Source: Aquimarina rhabdastrellae (GTDB lineage Bacteria > Bacteroidota > Bacteroidia > Flavobacteriales > Flavobacteriaceae). Taken from it: DNA of 64,000 bases. How positions within the stretch are numbered: position 1 is the first letter of the stretch; each line of letters begins with the position of its first letter. This document shows positions 55,138 to 63,700 of the stretch, piece after piece. The notes beneath the pieces were generated by a model that was not told where the DNA came from, searched no databases, and saw only the letters and a program-made list of their open reading frames with translations. The translations under genes and the position numbers were made by a program. Where the stretch lies: positions 1,054,001 to 1,118,000 of the forward strand of contig CANDNT010000001.1 of assembly GCA_947387485.1 (NCBI GenBank). The letters are read 5' to 3'.

Positions 55138-55288
55138 GTTTATATAGTATCTAATTCTTTGATATAGATATTTTACATCTCTCTTATCATTGTTTTCTCT
55201 TTCGATTTACATTAACATCAAGAAGTAAACTTAATACTGCAATTTTTATTAATCGTGAAACATAACTAATAACCTTTTTCTTAATCTA

Positions 55289-55492
55289 TTAATCAAAGAA
55301 AATTATCATTATTAAAATTATGCAACATACAAAAGCTATCCCTACATTATAATTAGCCGTATCATGACTAAAAGCATCTCTACTTTTAAAATCAAAAGTT
55401 TTCCATATATCTGTAAATGACAATTTTCTTTGTTTTATAATTCTCAAATAACTATATCTTATAATCGCTCCTACAAACTCTAAAAGTATCAT
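55289..55492 (-). CDS. Hypothetical small membrane protein (67 aa)
   Basis: A 67-residue protein with two hydrophobic stretches, residues ~1-17 and ~48-66 (GIAFVCCIILIMIIFFD), joined by a basic cytoplasmic loop (IKQRKLSFTDIWKTFDFKSRD). It is 17 nt downstream of another small membrane gene on the same strand. Not recognised. Confidence 0.5.
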   Translation of the reverse strand: MILLEFVGAIIRYSYLRIIKQRKLSFTDIWKTFDFKSRDAFSHDTANYNVGIAFVCCIILIMIIFFD

Positions 55493-55509
55493 ATACTGCT
55501 ATTAACTAT

Positions 55510-55881
55510 TTATCTAAAATTTAATTCAATACTATAAACAAATAATATTACGGATGATAATATATATATCATCATCCATAACCCCATATATTCGGGATAC
55601 ATCTTTTGATTTTTTAACAAATATTCTGTTTTTCTCTTATAATTATAATGATTACTAATGAATAAGATTATACAGATAATAAAATATCCCCAAAAAAAAT
55701 ATGATGGAATATTTATACTCAATATTGTTAATATTAAATTAATTATAGTTGCTATATTATTAAACTGACAAAATGAAATAATAATTACAGGCATTATCAT
55801 AGGCTCATATTCATTTATACTCAATTGCCTATAATACAAACACAGGTACATGTTTTCATAGAAAGCTTGTATGTATTTCAT
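55510..55881 (-). CDS. Hypothetical integral membrane protein (123 aa)
   Basis: A 123-residue protein with about four membrane helices (~29-42, ~46-60, ~61-76, ~102-118) and an N-terminal Tyr-rich stretch (YENMYLCLYYRQ). It probably shares a transcript with the 67-residue gene that follows it after 17 nt. Not recognised. Confidence 0.55.
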   Translation of the reverse strand: MKYIQAFYENMYLCLYYRQLSINEYEPMIMPVIIISFCQFNNIATIINLILTILSINIPSYFFWGYFIICIILFISNHYNYKRKTEYLLKNQKMYPEYMGLWMMIYILSSVILFVYSIELNFR

Positions 55882-56103
55882 TTTATTTATTCTCTTAATG
55901 CGTTTACTTTCTTTTATTGCTTTGTGTTCTCTAAATCACATAAACACACAATCTTCAACACTTTTAGTTTTCAACACAATATTCTTATTAGGGTTATATT
56001 AGTTCTTCAGTTTTTATATTTAAAAACATATATTTTCGTTAATATTAATGTTATACTCCTTCATCAAAAGAAGAAAGTTATTTTGTAAGTCCCCCAGAAT
56101 TAG

Positions 56104-56781
56104 CTACGAAGAAAGTGTTTCAAATTTGGTATAATTATTTTTAGCAAAGCTAGCTTTGTTAAAACGTTCTACAAGACTATTCTGCATGGGCTTACCAGGT
56201 TGGATATATCTAATATTAATCTCATTAGCTTTAGCCCAATCAATAAAGATTAAAGAAGTAAATTCTGGACCATTATCTACACGTATTTCTTCTGGTTTCC
56301 CTCTGTAATCAATGAGTTTATTCAACTCTCTGATAAGTCTGTGAGCGTTTATTGATATGGCTATAGTAATCCACAAAGCTTCTCTATTAAAATCATCAAT
56401 AATATTAAGTGTTCTAAACCTTCTTCCATCTATTAAACTATCTGACATAAAATCCATACTCCAAACAATATTTTGAGTAATAGGGAGTGTCAAAGGAGCT
56501 TTTACTCTAGCTGGAAGGCGTTTTTTAGGTCTACGTTTTATATTAAGTCCCATCAATTTATATATTCTATAAATACGTTTATGATTCCAAGTATAACCTC
56601 TTAAACGAAGTGTTCTGTATAGCTTTTTGAAACCATAGGTAGGATATTTACTCACCAACTGATCTAACAATACAATGATTTGTGAATCGTCTTTTCTCTT
56701 AGCTTTATAATAATAAACAGATGTACTTATGTTTAAAAGCTTACAAGAAACACGAATACTTAAATTATGTTCTTTGATCAA
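56104..56781 (-). pseudogene. IS3 transposase OrfB, C-terminally truncated
   Basis: Normally ~270-290 residues; here 225. The DDE catalytic Asp (WSMDFMSD), second Asp (VDNGPEFTS) and Glu (NSLVERFN) are all present, as is the HTH_21 region at ~5-70. After VERFN the sequence changes to KASFAKNNYTKFETLSS and stops, where an intact enzyme continues with about 45-50 residues. The C-terminal part was lost through a deletion next to the IS end. It is produced from OrfA by -1 frameshifting in intact copies. Confidence 0.8.
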
Positions 56782-56813
56782 ATATTTTGCTTGATCTCGT
56801 TTCTCAGTTGGTT

Positions 56814-57080
56814 TTAAAGCTTTTTTTCTATTAAATCTTTTAGTGCGTAATTTTGATGTGCTAATTCAGCATACATTTGTTTATATCGACTTAACTCAGC
56901 TTCCATCTCCCGCATCTTCTTAAGTTGAGAAATCTCTAATCCTCCATATTTTCGCCTCCAATTATAAAATGTTTGAAGACTAATGCTTTCTGCTTTGCAT
57001 ATCTCTTTTACTGAAACGCCTGACTCGTGGCGTTTTAAAAAACTAATAATCTGTGACTCTGTAAATCTGCTCTTTTTCAT
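56814..57080 (-). CDS. IS3 transposase OrfA (HTH)
   Basis: An 88-residue protein with the transposase_8 HTH (KSRFTESQIISFLKRHESGVSVKEICKAESISLQTFYNWRRKYGG) and a leucine-zipper-like second half ending LIEKKL. The run A-AAA-AAA-G at 56821-56827 (minus strand), with the OrfB frame opening from it, is a typical slippery site for the OrfAB fusion. Confidence 0.85.
   Translation of the reverse strand: MKKSRFTESQIISFLKRHESGVSVKEICKAESISLQTFYNWRRKYGGLEISQLKKMREMEAELSRYKQMYAELAHQNYALKDLIEKKL
56821..56827 (-). promoter_or_regulatory. Programmed -1 frameshift slippery site
   Basis: On the minus strand seven A's are followed by GCTTT. A -1 slip joins EKK to ALKPTEKRDQAK and continues into OrfB, the standard IS3 arrangement. 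Confidence 0.7.
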
Positions 57081-57147
57081 ACGAATAAAGTTATGGCTAT
57101 TTTTCTATTTTTATCCGTAGCTATTTTTTAGGGAGACTTATAATCAA

Positions 57148-57570
57148 TCAACTATCATTATTACTTTTTTCATTTAAAAAATCAATAAAACTTTCTAATT
57201 TAGAAGAACTAACTATAAAATCTAATTGAGGTAAAAAAATATAAGTCTTTTTATTTTTACAACATACCTTGATGTTATTACTTTTTTTCATTTTTCTAAA
57301 TTCTTCTATTTCACTCCATAATACTTTTTCCTCTTTTCTTTTTTCTTTTATTATAAGTCCTTCATCACATATATATACTTGTTTAAGAAATATCAAATGT
57401 TTCATATTACATATAGCAAGAACAAAAAATATTAATATAATCGGAATGAAAAGATATACTTTATTAGAAATCAATACATACAAAAAAACTATTTGAACCA
57501 TTATAAAGGCATATGGTAAAAAATATTTAGCTAAAAATGTAAAATCATTACTTATTTTTTTCTTACTCAT
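57148..57570 (-). CDS. Hypothetical membrane protein with PH-like domain
   Basis: A 140-residue protein with two membrane helices (~12-32 and ~36-52). A soluble part begins VYICDEGLIIKEKRKEEKVLWSEIEEFRKM and continues YIFLPQLDFIVSSSKLESFIDFL. This strand order is like small bacterial PH-like/YcxB-type domains. It stops 8 bp before the IS3 element, which did not interrupt it. In the small-gene array; the function is unknown. Confidence 0.55.
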   Translation of the reverse strand: MSKKKISNDFTFLAKYFLPYAFIMVQIVFLYVLISNKVYLFIPIILIFFVLAICNMKHLIFLKQVYICDEGLIIKEKRKEEKVLWSEIEEFRKMKKSNNIKVCCKNKKTYIFLPQLDFIVSSSKLESFIDFLNEKSNNDS

Positions 57571-57686
57571 TATATATTCATTCTTCTATATTAGCTACAA
57601 ACATAGCACATCTCTCAATTCTAAAAATAACTTTATAGATGTATTACAAATTCTATCATAGAGAAACTTACGTACTACTCTTATTT

Positions 57687-58313
57687 TTAATTATTTCTCT
57701 TGTTTGGAAATACTCCTATTCTAAAGCCAACACTTTCACCAAACTGATTTGTCTCACCTATTAAATGAAGTTCATCTATAATACATTCATCTAATATACT
57801 ATCAAAAGCACCACCTAAAGCAGGATATACATTATACTTATTATTTTTATAATCATATTTTGTATAATTTTCTTCATGACACCATTCTTCTATATTACCA
57901 TATAGATCGTATAAGCCAAATTTATTAGGCTTCTTTTTACCTACCTCTTGTAATTTATTATTACTATTAGCACTATACCAAGCATATTCTGATAATTTCT
58001 TATCATCAATTCCAAAAGACCATTTCTGTTTCGAATCTCCCATACACGCATATGTCCATTCTTGAACTTGAGGTATATCCACATAATAATCTTCATTAAT
58101 TTTCCCTTCTAGGCGAAGTTTCTTTTCTAAACGATTACAATACTCTATTATCTCATCAAAATGATAGAAACCTATAGCAGGATGCTTTTTTTCTAGTCTT
58201 TGCCAATAATTTAACTCATTCATTCCCAATAAATACCAATCAGCTACAGTAACTGGTGTTTTATTGATAAAAAAACTTTTTTCGTTGTCATTAATTTCTA
58301 TTAGATCAATCAT
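57687..58313 (-). CDS. Formylglycine-generating-enzyme-like (SUMF1) domain protein
   Basis: A 208-residue cytosolic protein of the FGE-sulfatase fold. FFINKTPVTVADWYLLG is the strand after the N-terminal helix (family: hKyEVTNxQY). Later come YVDIPQVQEWTYACMGDS, KPNKFGLYDLYGNIEEWCHE and LGGAFDS...GFRIGVF, the family's core motifs. The catalytic cysteine pair of true FGE is not evident. Such stand-alone SUMF1-like proteins occur in flavobacterial toxin/immunity arrays and may be non-enzymatic. Confidence 0.75.
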   Translation of the reverse strand: MIDLIEINDNEKSFFINKTPVTVADWYLLGMNELNYWQRLEKKHPAIGFYHFDEIIEYCNRLEKKLRLEGKINEDYYVDIPQVQEWTYACMGDSKQKWSFGIDDKKLSEYAWYSANSNNKLQEVGKKKPNKFGLYDLYGNIEEWCHEENYTKYDYKNNKYNVYPALGGAFDSILDECIIDELHLIGETNQFGESVGFRIGVFPNKRNN

Positions 58314-58482
58314 TTATTAACTATATTATAAGAGAAGTATGTAGTTGGTAATTACTACGGAGATATTTGCATTAAAGAAATTCTATTTTTCTTTATTTTA
58401 CTCTTTTAAATAACAATGTTCCGCGTTGATATTTTATCAATTACGTTGTTATATTTTTTAAGAACATCTTCGTGAATTTCTT
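58314..58482. other. Decayed reading-frame remnant before the S74-like fragment
   Basis: A frame shifted relative to 58483-58623 reads EEIHEDVLKKYNNVIDKIS and looks like a continuation of it after a frameshift. Confidence 0.35.
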
Positions 58483-58623
58483 CTATGCTTTTATGGTACC
58501 ATCAACTTCAAGTTTTTCTGATGGTGTTGTTATACCTATACCTATTTTATCACCTGTATCTGTTAGTTGTGCAAATACTCCATAACTCATACAAAATATG
58601 ATTATACTTATTGCTCTTTTCAT
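58483..58623 (-). pseudogene. Remnant of a secreted tail-fibre-like (peptidase S74 type) gene
   Basis: An ATG at 58623 begins a 46-residue peptide: a signal peptide (MKRAISIIIFCMSYGVFAQ), then DTGDKIGIGITTPSEKLEVDGTIKA, and TAG. IGIG(T)TTPSEKLEVDGTIKA is the standard opening of flavobacterial secreted tail-fibre-like proteins that continue with hundreds of residues. Here the gene is cut short and out of frame afterwards, so it is a fragment. Confidence 0.65.
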
Positions 58624-58811
58624 GTTTTTGATTTAATGAATTTATTCTCTTATAAAGATACTTATTTTAAACCTTTATTAGCTACGCAATATTTTAAAGA
58701 ATCATCTAGTATTTAAAAATAAACAGGACGAATAAATATATCTCCTCAATCTACTACAGTAATAGTTATAAATGTTGGTACTGTGCTATCTATGACTTTA
58801 TAACACTGAGA

Positions 58812-58856
58812 CATATTTAAATATAACTACTCTAGTGCATTTTTGCAAAGCATATT
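58812..58856. repeat. 45-bp direct repeat, copy A (flanks the RAYT pseudogene)
   Basis: CATATTTAAATATAACTA...GCAAAGCATATT; 42 of 45 bases match copy B at 59647-59691. Confidence 0.75.
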
Positions 58857-58887
58857 TATTTGTATACAACTGTTCTTTATGTACATT

Positions 58888-58970
58888 ACAAATGCACAAA
58901 TAAAAGGCACACTTTACAAAAGTGTACCAGTTATTATTTCTTATTTTTTATATCCCGCTCGAGGGGAGTT
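58888..58970. repeat. Dispersed repeat, copy 2
   Basis: Matches 53092-53173 over about 83 bp, with core TTATTTCTTATTTTTTATATCC and a GAGGGG end. It lies 32 bp after direct-repeat copy A. Confidence 0.65.
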
Positions 58971-58994
58971 CTTTGATAAAAATATGGCTTTGCT

Positions 58995-59552
58995 TTAAAC
59001 TATAAAACCTACATCGTCTATTTCTAAAATAGTAGTATCATCTTGGTAGTTTCTTGCACTTGAATATTTCCAATCTTCTGGGTTAATAACAAAACCGCTC
59101 AATACTGGATTGTTATGGGTATAATCTATTTTCTGTTTAATCACTTTTTCACTCCATAACTCGATAGGCATATTGTGTTGTTGCCAAAATTGGTGTTTAC
59201 TTGTTGTTGCATTTTTCTTTCATGCTTTCGCAAACATCCATAATAACCACTCTTTTCTACTTTCTTGTGGGTTAGTTTCTATCGCTTCTATAACTTTTCT
59301 GGAAGTATAACGCTTAAAATCTCTTAATAATTCCGCTGGTTGCTCATTTGTAGAACGAAATACAAAATGTACATGGCTTGGCATAAAACAATAGGCATAC
59401 AACTCCATTCCTTTTTCTGCTCTGCAATAACTTACACTATTTGCTAATACATCTAAATACACTTGTCTAGTAAATACATCTAGCCAATAAATTGTAGCAA
59501 AACTCACAAAATATAAACCTAACTTATTATGAAATTTGTATTTTCTACTCAT
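58995..59552 (-). pseudogene. REP-associated tyrosine transposase (RAYT/TnpA-REP), interrupted by TGA
   Basis: The frame from 59552 encodes a Y1-transposase of the REP type: YCFMPSHVHFVFRS contains the HxH motif, and GFVINPEDWKYSSARNY near the end is typical of RAYTs. An in-frame TGA at 59220-59222 stops it after WLLWMFAKA, while the same frame continues with KKNATTSKHQFWQQHNMPIEL and SEKVIKQKIDYTHNNPVL to TAA at 58995. A single base change separates this from a complete ~185-residue protein. REP-like hairpins and direct repeats flank it. Confidence 0.85.
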
Positions 59553-59624
59553 ACTTAAAAATACAAAAAGCTACTCTAATTTCTTAGCATAGCTTTATAT
59601 TCTATTTGCTTACTACTCATAAAC

Positions 59625-59647
59625 GCCACTAGCTACAAGCTAGCGGC
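59625..59647. repeat. REP-like hairpin 1
   Basis: GCCACTAGC-TACAA-GCTAGCGGC: nine-bp arms with a single A-C mismatch at the sixth pair and loop TACAA. It has the same design as hairpin 2. Confidence 0.7.
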
Positions 59648-59691
59648 ATATTTAAATATAACTAATCTAGTATATTTTTGCAAAGCATATT
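59647..59691. repeat. 45-bp direct repeat, copy B
   Basis: CATATTTAAATATAACTA...GCAAAGCATATT; 42 of 45 bases match copy A, 835 bp apart, with the RAYT pseudogene between them. Confidence 0.75.
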
Positions 59692-59767
59692 CTTAAATAC
59701 AAAAAAAAGCTACACAGTATCTCTACTATATAGCTTCTCTTTTTATTTCTTATTTCTTTACTGTGAC

Positions 59768-59790
59768 GGCACTAGTTACAAACTAGCGCT
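59768..59790. repeat. REP-like hairpin 2
   Basis: GGCACTAGT-TACAA-ACTAGCGCT: the same loop TACAA and the same A-C mismatch at the same stem position as hairpin 1. Confidence 0.7.
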
Positions 59791-59798
59791 AGCAAGGG

Positions 59799-59836
59799 CC
59801 TTTTGTTTCTTATTTTTATATTCCGATCGAGGGAAA
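59799..59836. repeat. Dispersed repeat, partial copy 3
   Basis: The core TTTCTTATTTTTATATTCCGATCGAGGGA corresponds to the last half of the 53092 and 58888 copies. Confidence 0.55.
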
Positions 59837-59994
59837 CTTGTTTTCACATCCAATTGTTTCAAAACTCCCATTATTTTCTCGAAATTTTCGCTAAAGTTGT
59901 GCATATAAATCAAACCCTAAACACCTCAATCCACTACTAACCAGAAATTTACACAGCTTTACTTAAATCCACTACGGATTAAAATATACGTATT

Positions 59995-60714
59995 TTAAAA
60001 CCCTAAAAAACGTATATTTTTAGTAACTCTCCAGTCAACCAACTCTCGATAATCAGCAACTATTTGTGTAATGTATTCATTTTCATTAAAAATTAGTTTT
60101 GCAAAATACGTATTTGCAGCTATTCCTCCATAAAGATATATAAATATATATTTACCATCTTTTGAAGAAAATATTTCTACAGGTTTATAAAACAAAAATG
60201 ATTCACATTGATTTACATCAAAAAAATTATTAAAAGCTTCTCTTGGTATAAAAACTTTTCTATTATTGATTATCAAATCAATATTGTCAATCTCTAAACT
60301 AGGTATTCTATAGTAAGCTCCAAATCCAATTTCACCATCAAAATAGTTTAAGTTATTTCTTAATTCAATTTTATGTTTTTTGGAATCAAACTTTTTGTAC
60401 TTAATATTAACTTTAATTTCTGTACCATTTTTTAATTTACCATTAAAAGAAGTATATAAAGAATCTCTGCATTCAATATTTACTATCTTCTTCAACAAGT
60501 TCCTATTAGTTATATATTTTTCCTTAATTCTGTTTTTTTTTAAGTAATTGATTGCATAATCTACAGATCTTTCATTTACATTATATTTTTCTCCAGTTCT
60601 ATCATCTGTATAAAACTGTTCTTTCTTAATAGATTTAATATGTTCTTCAAAATCAATTTGGGAATATGCATCACAAACAATAATTAAAAAAATCACATAA
60701 ATATAGTTTTTCAT
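59995..60714 (-). CDS. Exported protein, candidate immunity protein for the Rhs toxin domain
   Basis: A 239-residue protein with a clear signal peptide (MKNYIYVIFLIIVCDAYSQ). The mature part is a mixed helical and beta domain without a recognised family: ECRDSLYTSFNGKLKNGTEIKVNIKY near 90, GEIGFGAYYRIPSLEIDNIDL near 135, FIPREAFNNFF and FYKPVEIFSSKDGKYIFIYLYGG later. It begins 16 nt after the Rhs stop, the standard place for the cognate immunity gene. A periplasmic immunity protein implies that the toxin acts in the periplasm, which agrees with the L,D-transpeptidase-like toxin motif. Function inferred from context. Confidence 0.7.
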   Translation of the reverse strand: MKNYIYVIFLIIVCDAYSQIDFEEHIKSIKKEQFYTDDRTGEKYNVNERSVDYAINYLKKNRIKEKYITNRNLLKKIVNIECRDSLYTSFNGKLKNGTEIKVNIKYKKFDSKKHKIELRNNLNYFDGEIGFGAYYRIPSLEIDNIDLIINNRKVFIPREAFNNFFDVNQCESFLFYKPVEIFSSKDGKYIFIYLYGGIAANTYFAKLIFNENEYITQIVADYRELVDWRVTKNIRFLGF

Positions 60715-60730
60715 TAAAATTTCATTTTTA

Positions 60731-63700
60731 TTAATTTGTTACACCATGAGAAATCAGATCTCCAGTAATAACTTTATATTTATTTGTAACTATCCCTTGT
60801 GGAGATGGTGCCATTATAGGATCAACAGGAAATCTTTGGTTAGTTATAAAGAAAAAACCTTGTTGATTTGTTTTATCAAACAAATCTCTTATTTGCTGTA
60901 AGGCATTAACTGTATCCATAAACGATGGCTCATATAAGTTTCCGAATTCATAATTAGGTGAATTACAAACTGCTTTACATCCAATATTGTAAGAAGGATT
61001 ACCTGGATGAATAAAAACTCCTGCATTATTTAGCCGTATAGTATTTTCCCAATTATTTTGACCTCTATGAGCCGTCATTTGATCAAATCTTATTGGGTAA
61101 ACACCTTTACTTTCTAATGCATTATCACCTGTACCAGGCCCTCTTTCATAATCATGATTCGCATACATATAAAGTACTAATTTTTGTTTTAAACTTTTTC
61201 CATTTTTAATAATTTCAAAATTAAGTTGATATTGATCTATTCCATATGAATCCGTTCCTATTATTCTAGATCTATAAACATTTAATGTATCTCTTCCTTT
61301 TATATCAATATATTTCAAAGGATTATTATACATTCCAATATAAGGAGAATCACCTTTTCCTGCTGGATCTGGGGAAAGCCATCTCACTATACGACTATCC
61401 CATATACGTTCCTCAAACGCTTCTTTACCTGTTTCATAATCCTTTTCTTGTCCTTGATATGTATATCGATATCCTCCATCTATGTTTTTATTAGGCATAG
61501 TCATTCCAAAAGGATAATAATCTGTCGCTGAGAGTGACATCTCTTGTCCAGAGTTAGTACGCCCTATCACCGCTCTTACGTTTCCTAAATGATCTTTAAG
61601 TTCATAGTACCTTCTATCTCCTTTAAAAACACCTAAACGGCTACTACCATATATAGTTCTTTCTATTAATAAACCATCTCTGTAAATCGCTATAGTATTA
61701 CCCGCAGCATCCCTAATATAATATTCTGTAGATACCGATCCTGGAACCAAATAGGAGTCTTTACGGACACGATGTCCTCTATCATTATAAAAGAACTTGA
61801 CTAAAGATACATTATTTTTCTTTATCTCGGTTACTAACCCACTTGCATTATAGCTATATTCTATGCCTTCTTCATTATTTTTAACCAGTTGACCGATATC
61901 ATTATATACATAATTTTTACCGTCTTGATCTTTGATATCTGCAGCATTGGTATCTCCTATTACTCCATCATCAACTCGTAATAATTGATTTTGTTTATCA
62001 GTTTTGTATACATAGGATAATTGATCCATTGCATTATTTCCATTTTCTGTATGTTTATTACGATTTAAACTTTGTATATTACCATTGGCATCATATGTAA
62101 TTCCATATACATTATAGTCTCCATTTGTATCTATATCTTCTCCTTTAACGATATTCGCTCTAAAGGTTAGTTTTTCGCTAGCTTTTGCATAAAACCCAGG
62201 TTTTAATGCAATTGACCTAGAGGCTTGTATATGTTGAGTATTTTCTATAGGAGTGGATAAAATTGTATCTTGCACAAATCCTTGAACATTACTGATCACT
62301 CTATTAAAACTTGCCCCAGTTAGCCATTTATTTTTATTATAGCTGTAATAATAAGTGTCTTCGGATTCATTTGTTCCTAACATTTGAGCATTCCAGCTCA
62401 TTGCTTTGATATTACCATTATATTGATCTATACCTCCATGGAGATGTCGGATATCTTTAGGCGTATTTGTTCTTCTATAATCCTGATTATAGTACTGTAA
62501 ACTCATACCGAATACATCCTGCAAATCACCTCCTGGATCCACTCCTGCATGTAGATCTGGATGGTTGATACTCTTTAATGCCCCATTAATATTATATATA
62601 TAATCCATACCTTGCAATCCATCACCTAGTTCCATTCTTTTTAAAGCACCTGTTTCATAATACTCATAATTAGCATCTTCAACAAAATGAACATCATTAG
62701 TAGAAGTTTCTACTTTTACCAAACTATAATCTGCCGAATCATAGGTATATCGATGTACAAATTGTTCCTTACTAGCTCCTTTCTGGTAATATACCTTTGC
62801 AACTTGATTTGTGATAGGGTCATATTTATAATCTATTGTCTTTACCCCTTCTAATCCGTTAATTTTTTGTACTATCCATTTTACACGTCCATAGATATCG
62901 TAACTATACCAAGTTGTTGTAGTTTCTGGATTGGTTGTATAGGTTTTTGATACATTACCAGATACAAAACTTTGTCGTTCATAATTAACAGATCTCGAAT
63001 CTCCATTAAAAGCTGCCTCTAAACCAGTATTGTCTGCAATATCGTATACAGTGAAATTTTGTTCTTTTTTGCTTAACCCCAACATCGAAGGCTCTGATCC
63101 ATCTGGATCTAATGAGTAAAAAATATTACCTAATATATGATTTGAATGAAAAACTCCACTCTCAATAGGTCTACCATAATCATCATAATTTGTATACGAA
63201 AACTCAGAACTAAATGTAGGAATTGGCTCTGTACTTATTGATATTTCAACTTGTTTACTGTTTTGAGAATAACGTATTTGCCCATCTTTACGGTATTTAA
63301 ATTGAGCTGCCCCTTCATCTACACTATTGGTTTCTATCAATTCGCCTAAAGCATTATAACGATACGTAGTTTCCATTTTTCCTTGTGGTTGCTTACTACT
63401 TACTAATCTTCCTGATTTATTATATTCATTTAGACTATAATCATAATAATTCTCACAATGTTGTATTCCAAACTCTCCGGGAAGATATACTGGCGATGAA
63501 ATATATCTTGTGGTTCCTAAAAAACTTGTTGATATACCATACCTACTTTCTATTCTATAAAAACCAGGTTTTAAAATGTATGCTGATCGCGCTTTTGTGT
63601 TATCTATAACCTCTTCGGTTATTAAATCATATATTCTATAAAAATATCCAAGAGGGATTTCTTCTAGAGTAATTTCTAGATCTTTATTTTCGCTATTAAC

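Larger units (their letters stand above)
56086..57140 (-). mobile_element. IS3-family insertion sequence (decayed)
   Basis: About 1055 bp bounded by inverted ends TAAGTCCCCCAGAATTAGCTACG (left) and TAAGTCTCCC...TAGCTACG (right, minus strand). It carries the two overlapping transposase frames of an IS3 element. No matching target duplication is visible next to the ends. It sits 8 bp after the stop codon of the gene at 57148-57570. Confidence 0.8.
59692..59994. other. Intergenic stretch with REP-like and dispersed repeats
   Basis: No gene is supported. It contains REP-like hairpin 2 and the third repeat copy, listed separately, plus a AGCTACACAGTA/TATATAGCT imperfect inverted repeat at about 59710-59743. 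Confidence 0.5.

Noticed and set aside
55825-56088. 87-codon plus-strand frame up to the IS3 end
   Set aside because: Antisense to a membrane gene start and ends in A/T-rich DNA; Phe/Ile-rich composition of a shadow frame.
58483-58485. TAG/TGA stops in several genes (52907, 58483, 59220) as recoding events
   Set aside because: Different stop codons, no selenocysteine or pyrrolysine signals and location in decaying DNA; simple nonsense mutations explain them better.
59678-59908. 76-codon plus-strand frame
   Set aside because: It runs through REP-like hairpins and repeats, has no homology-like features and is probably chance.
63376-63378. ATG at 63376 as the start of the Rhs gene
   Set aside because: The same frame is open and Rhs-like upstream to the edge of the window, so this ATG is internal.
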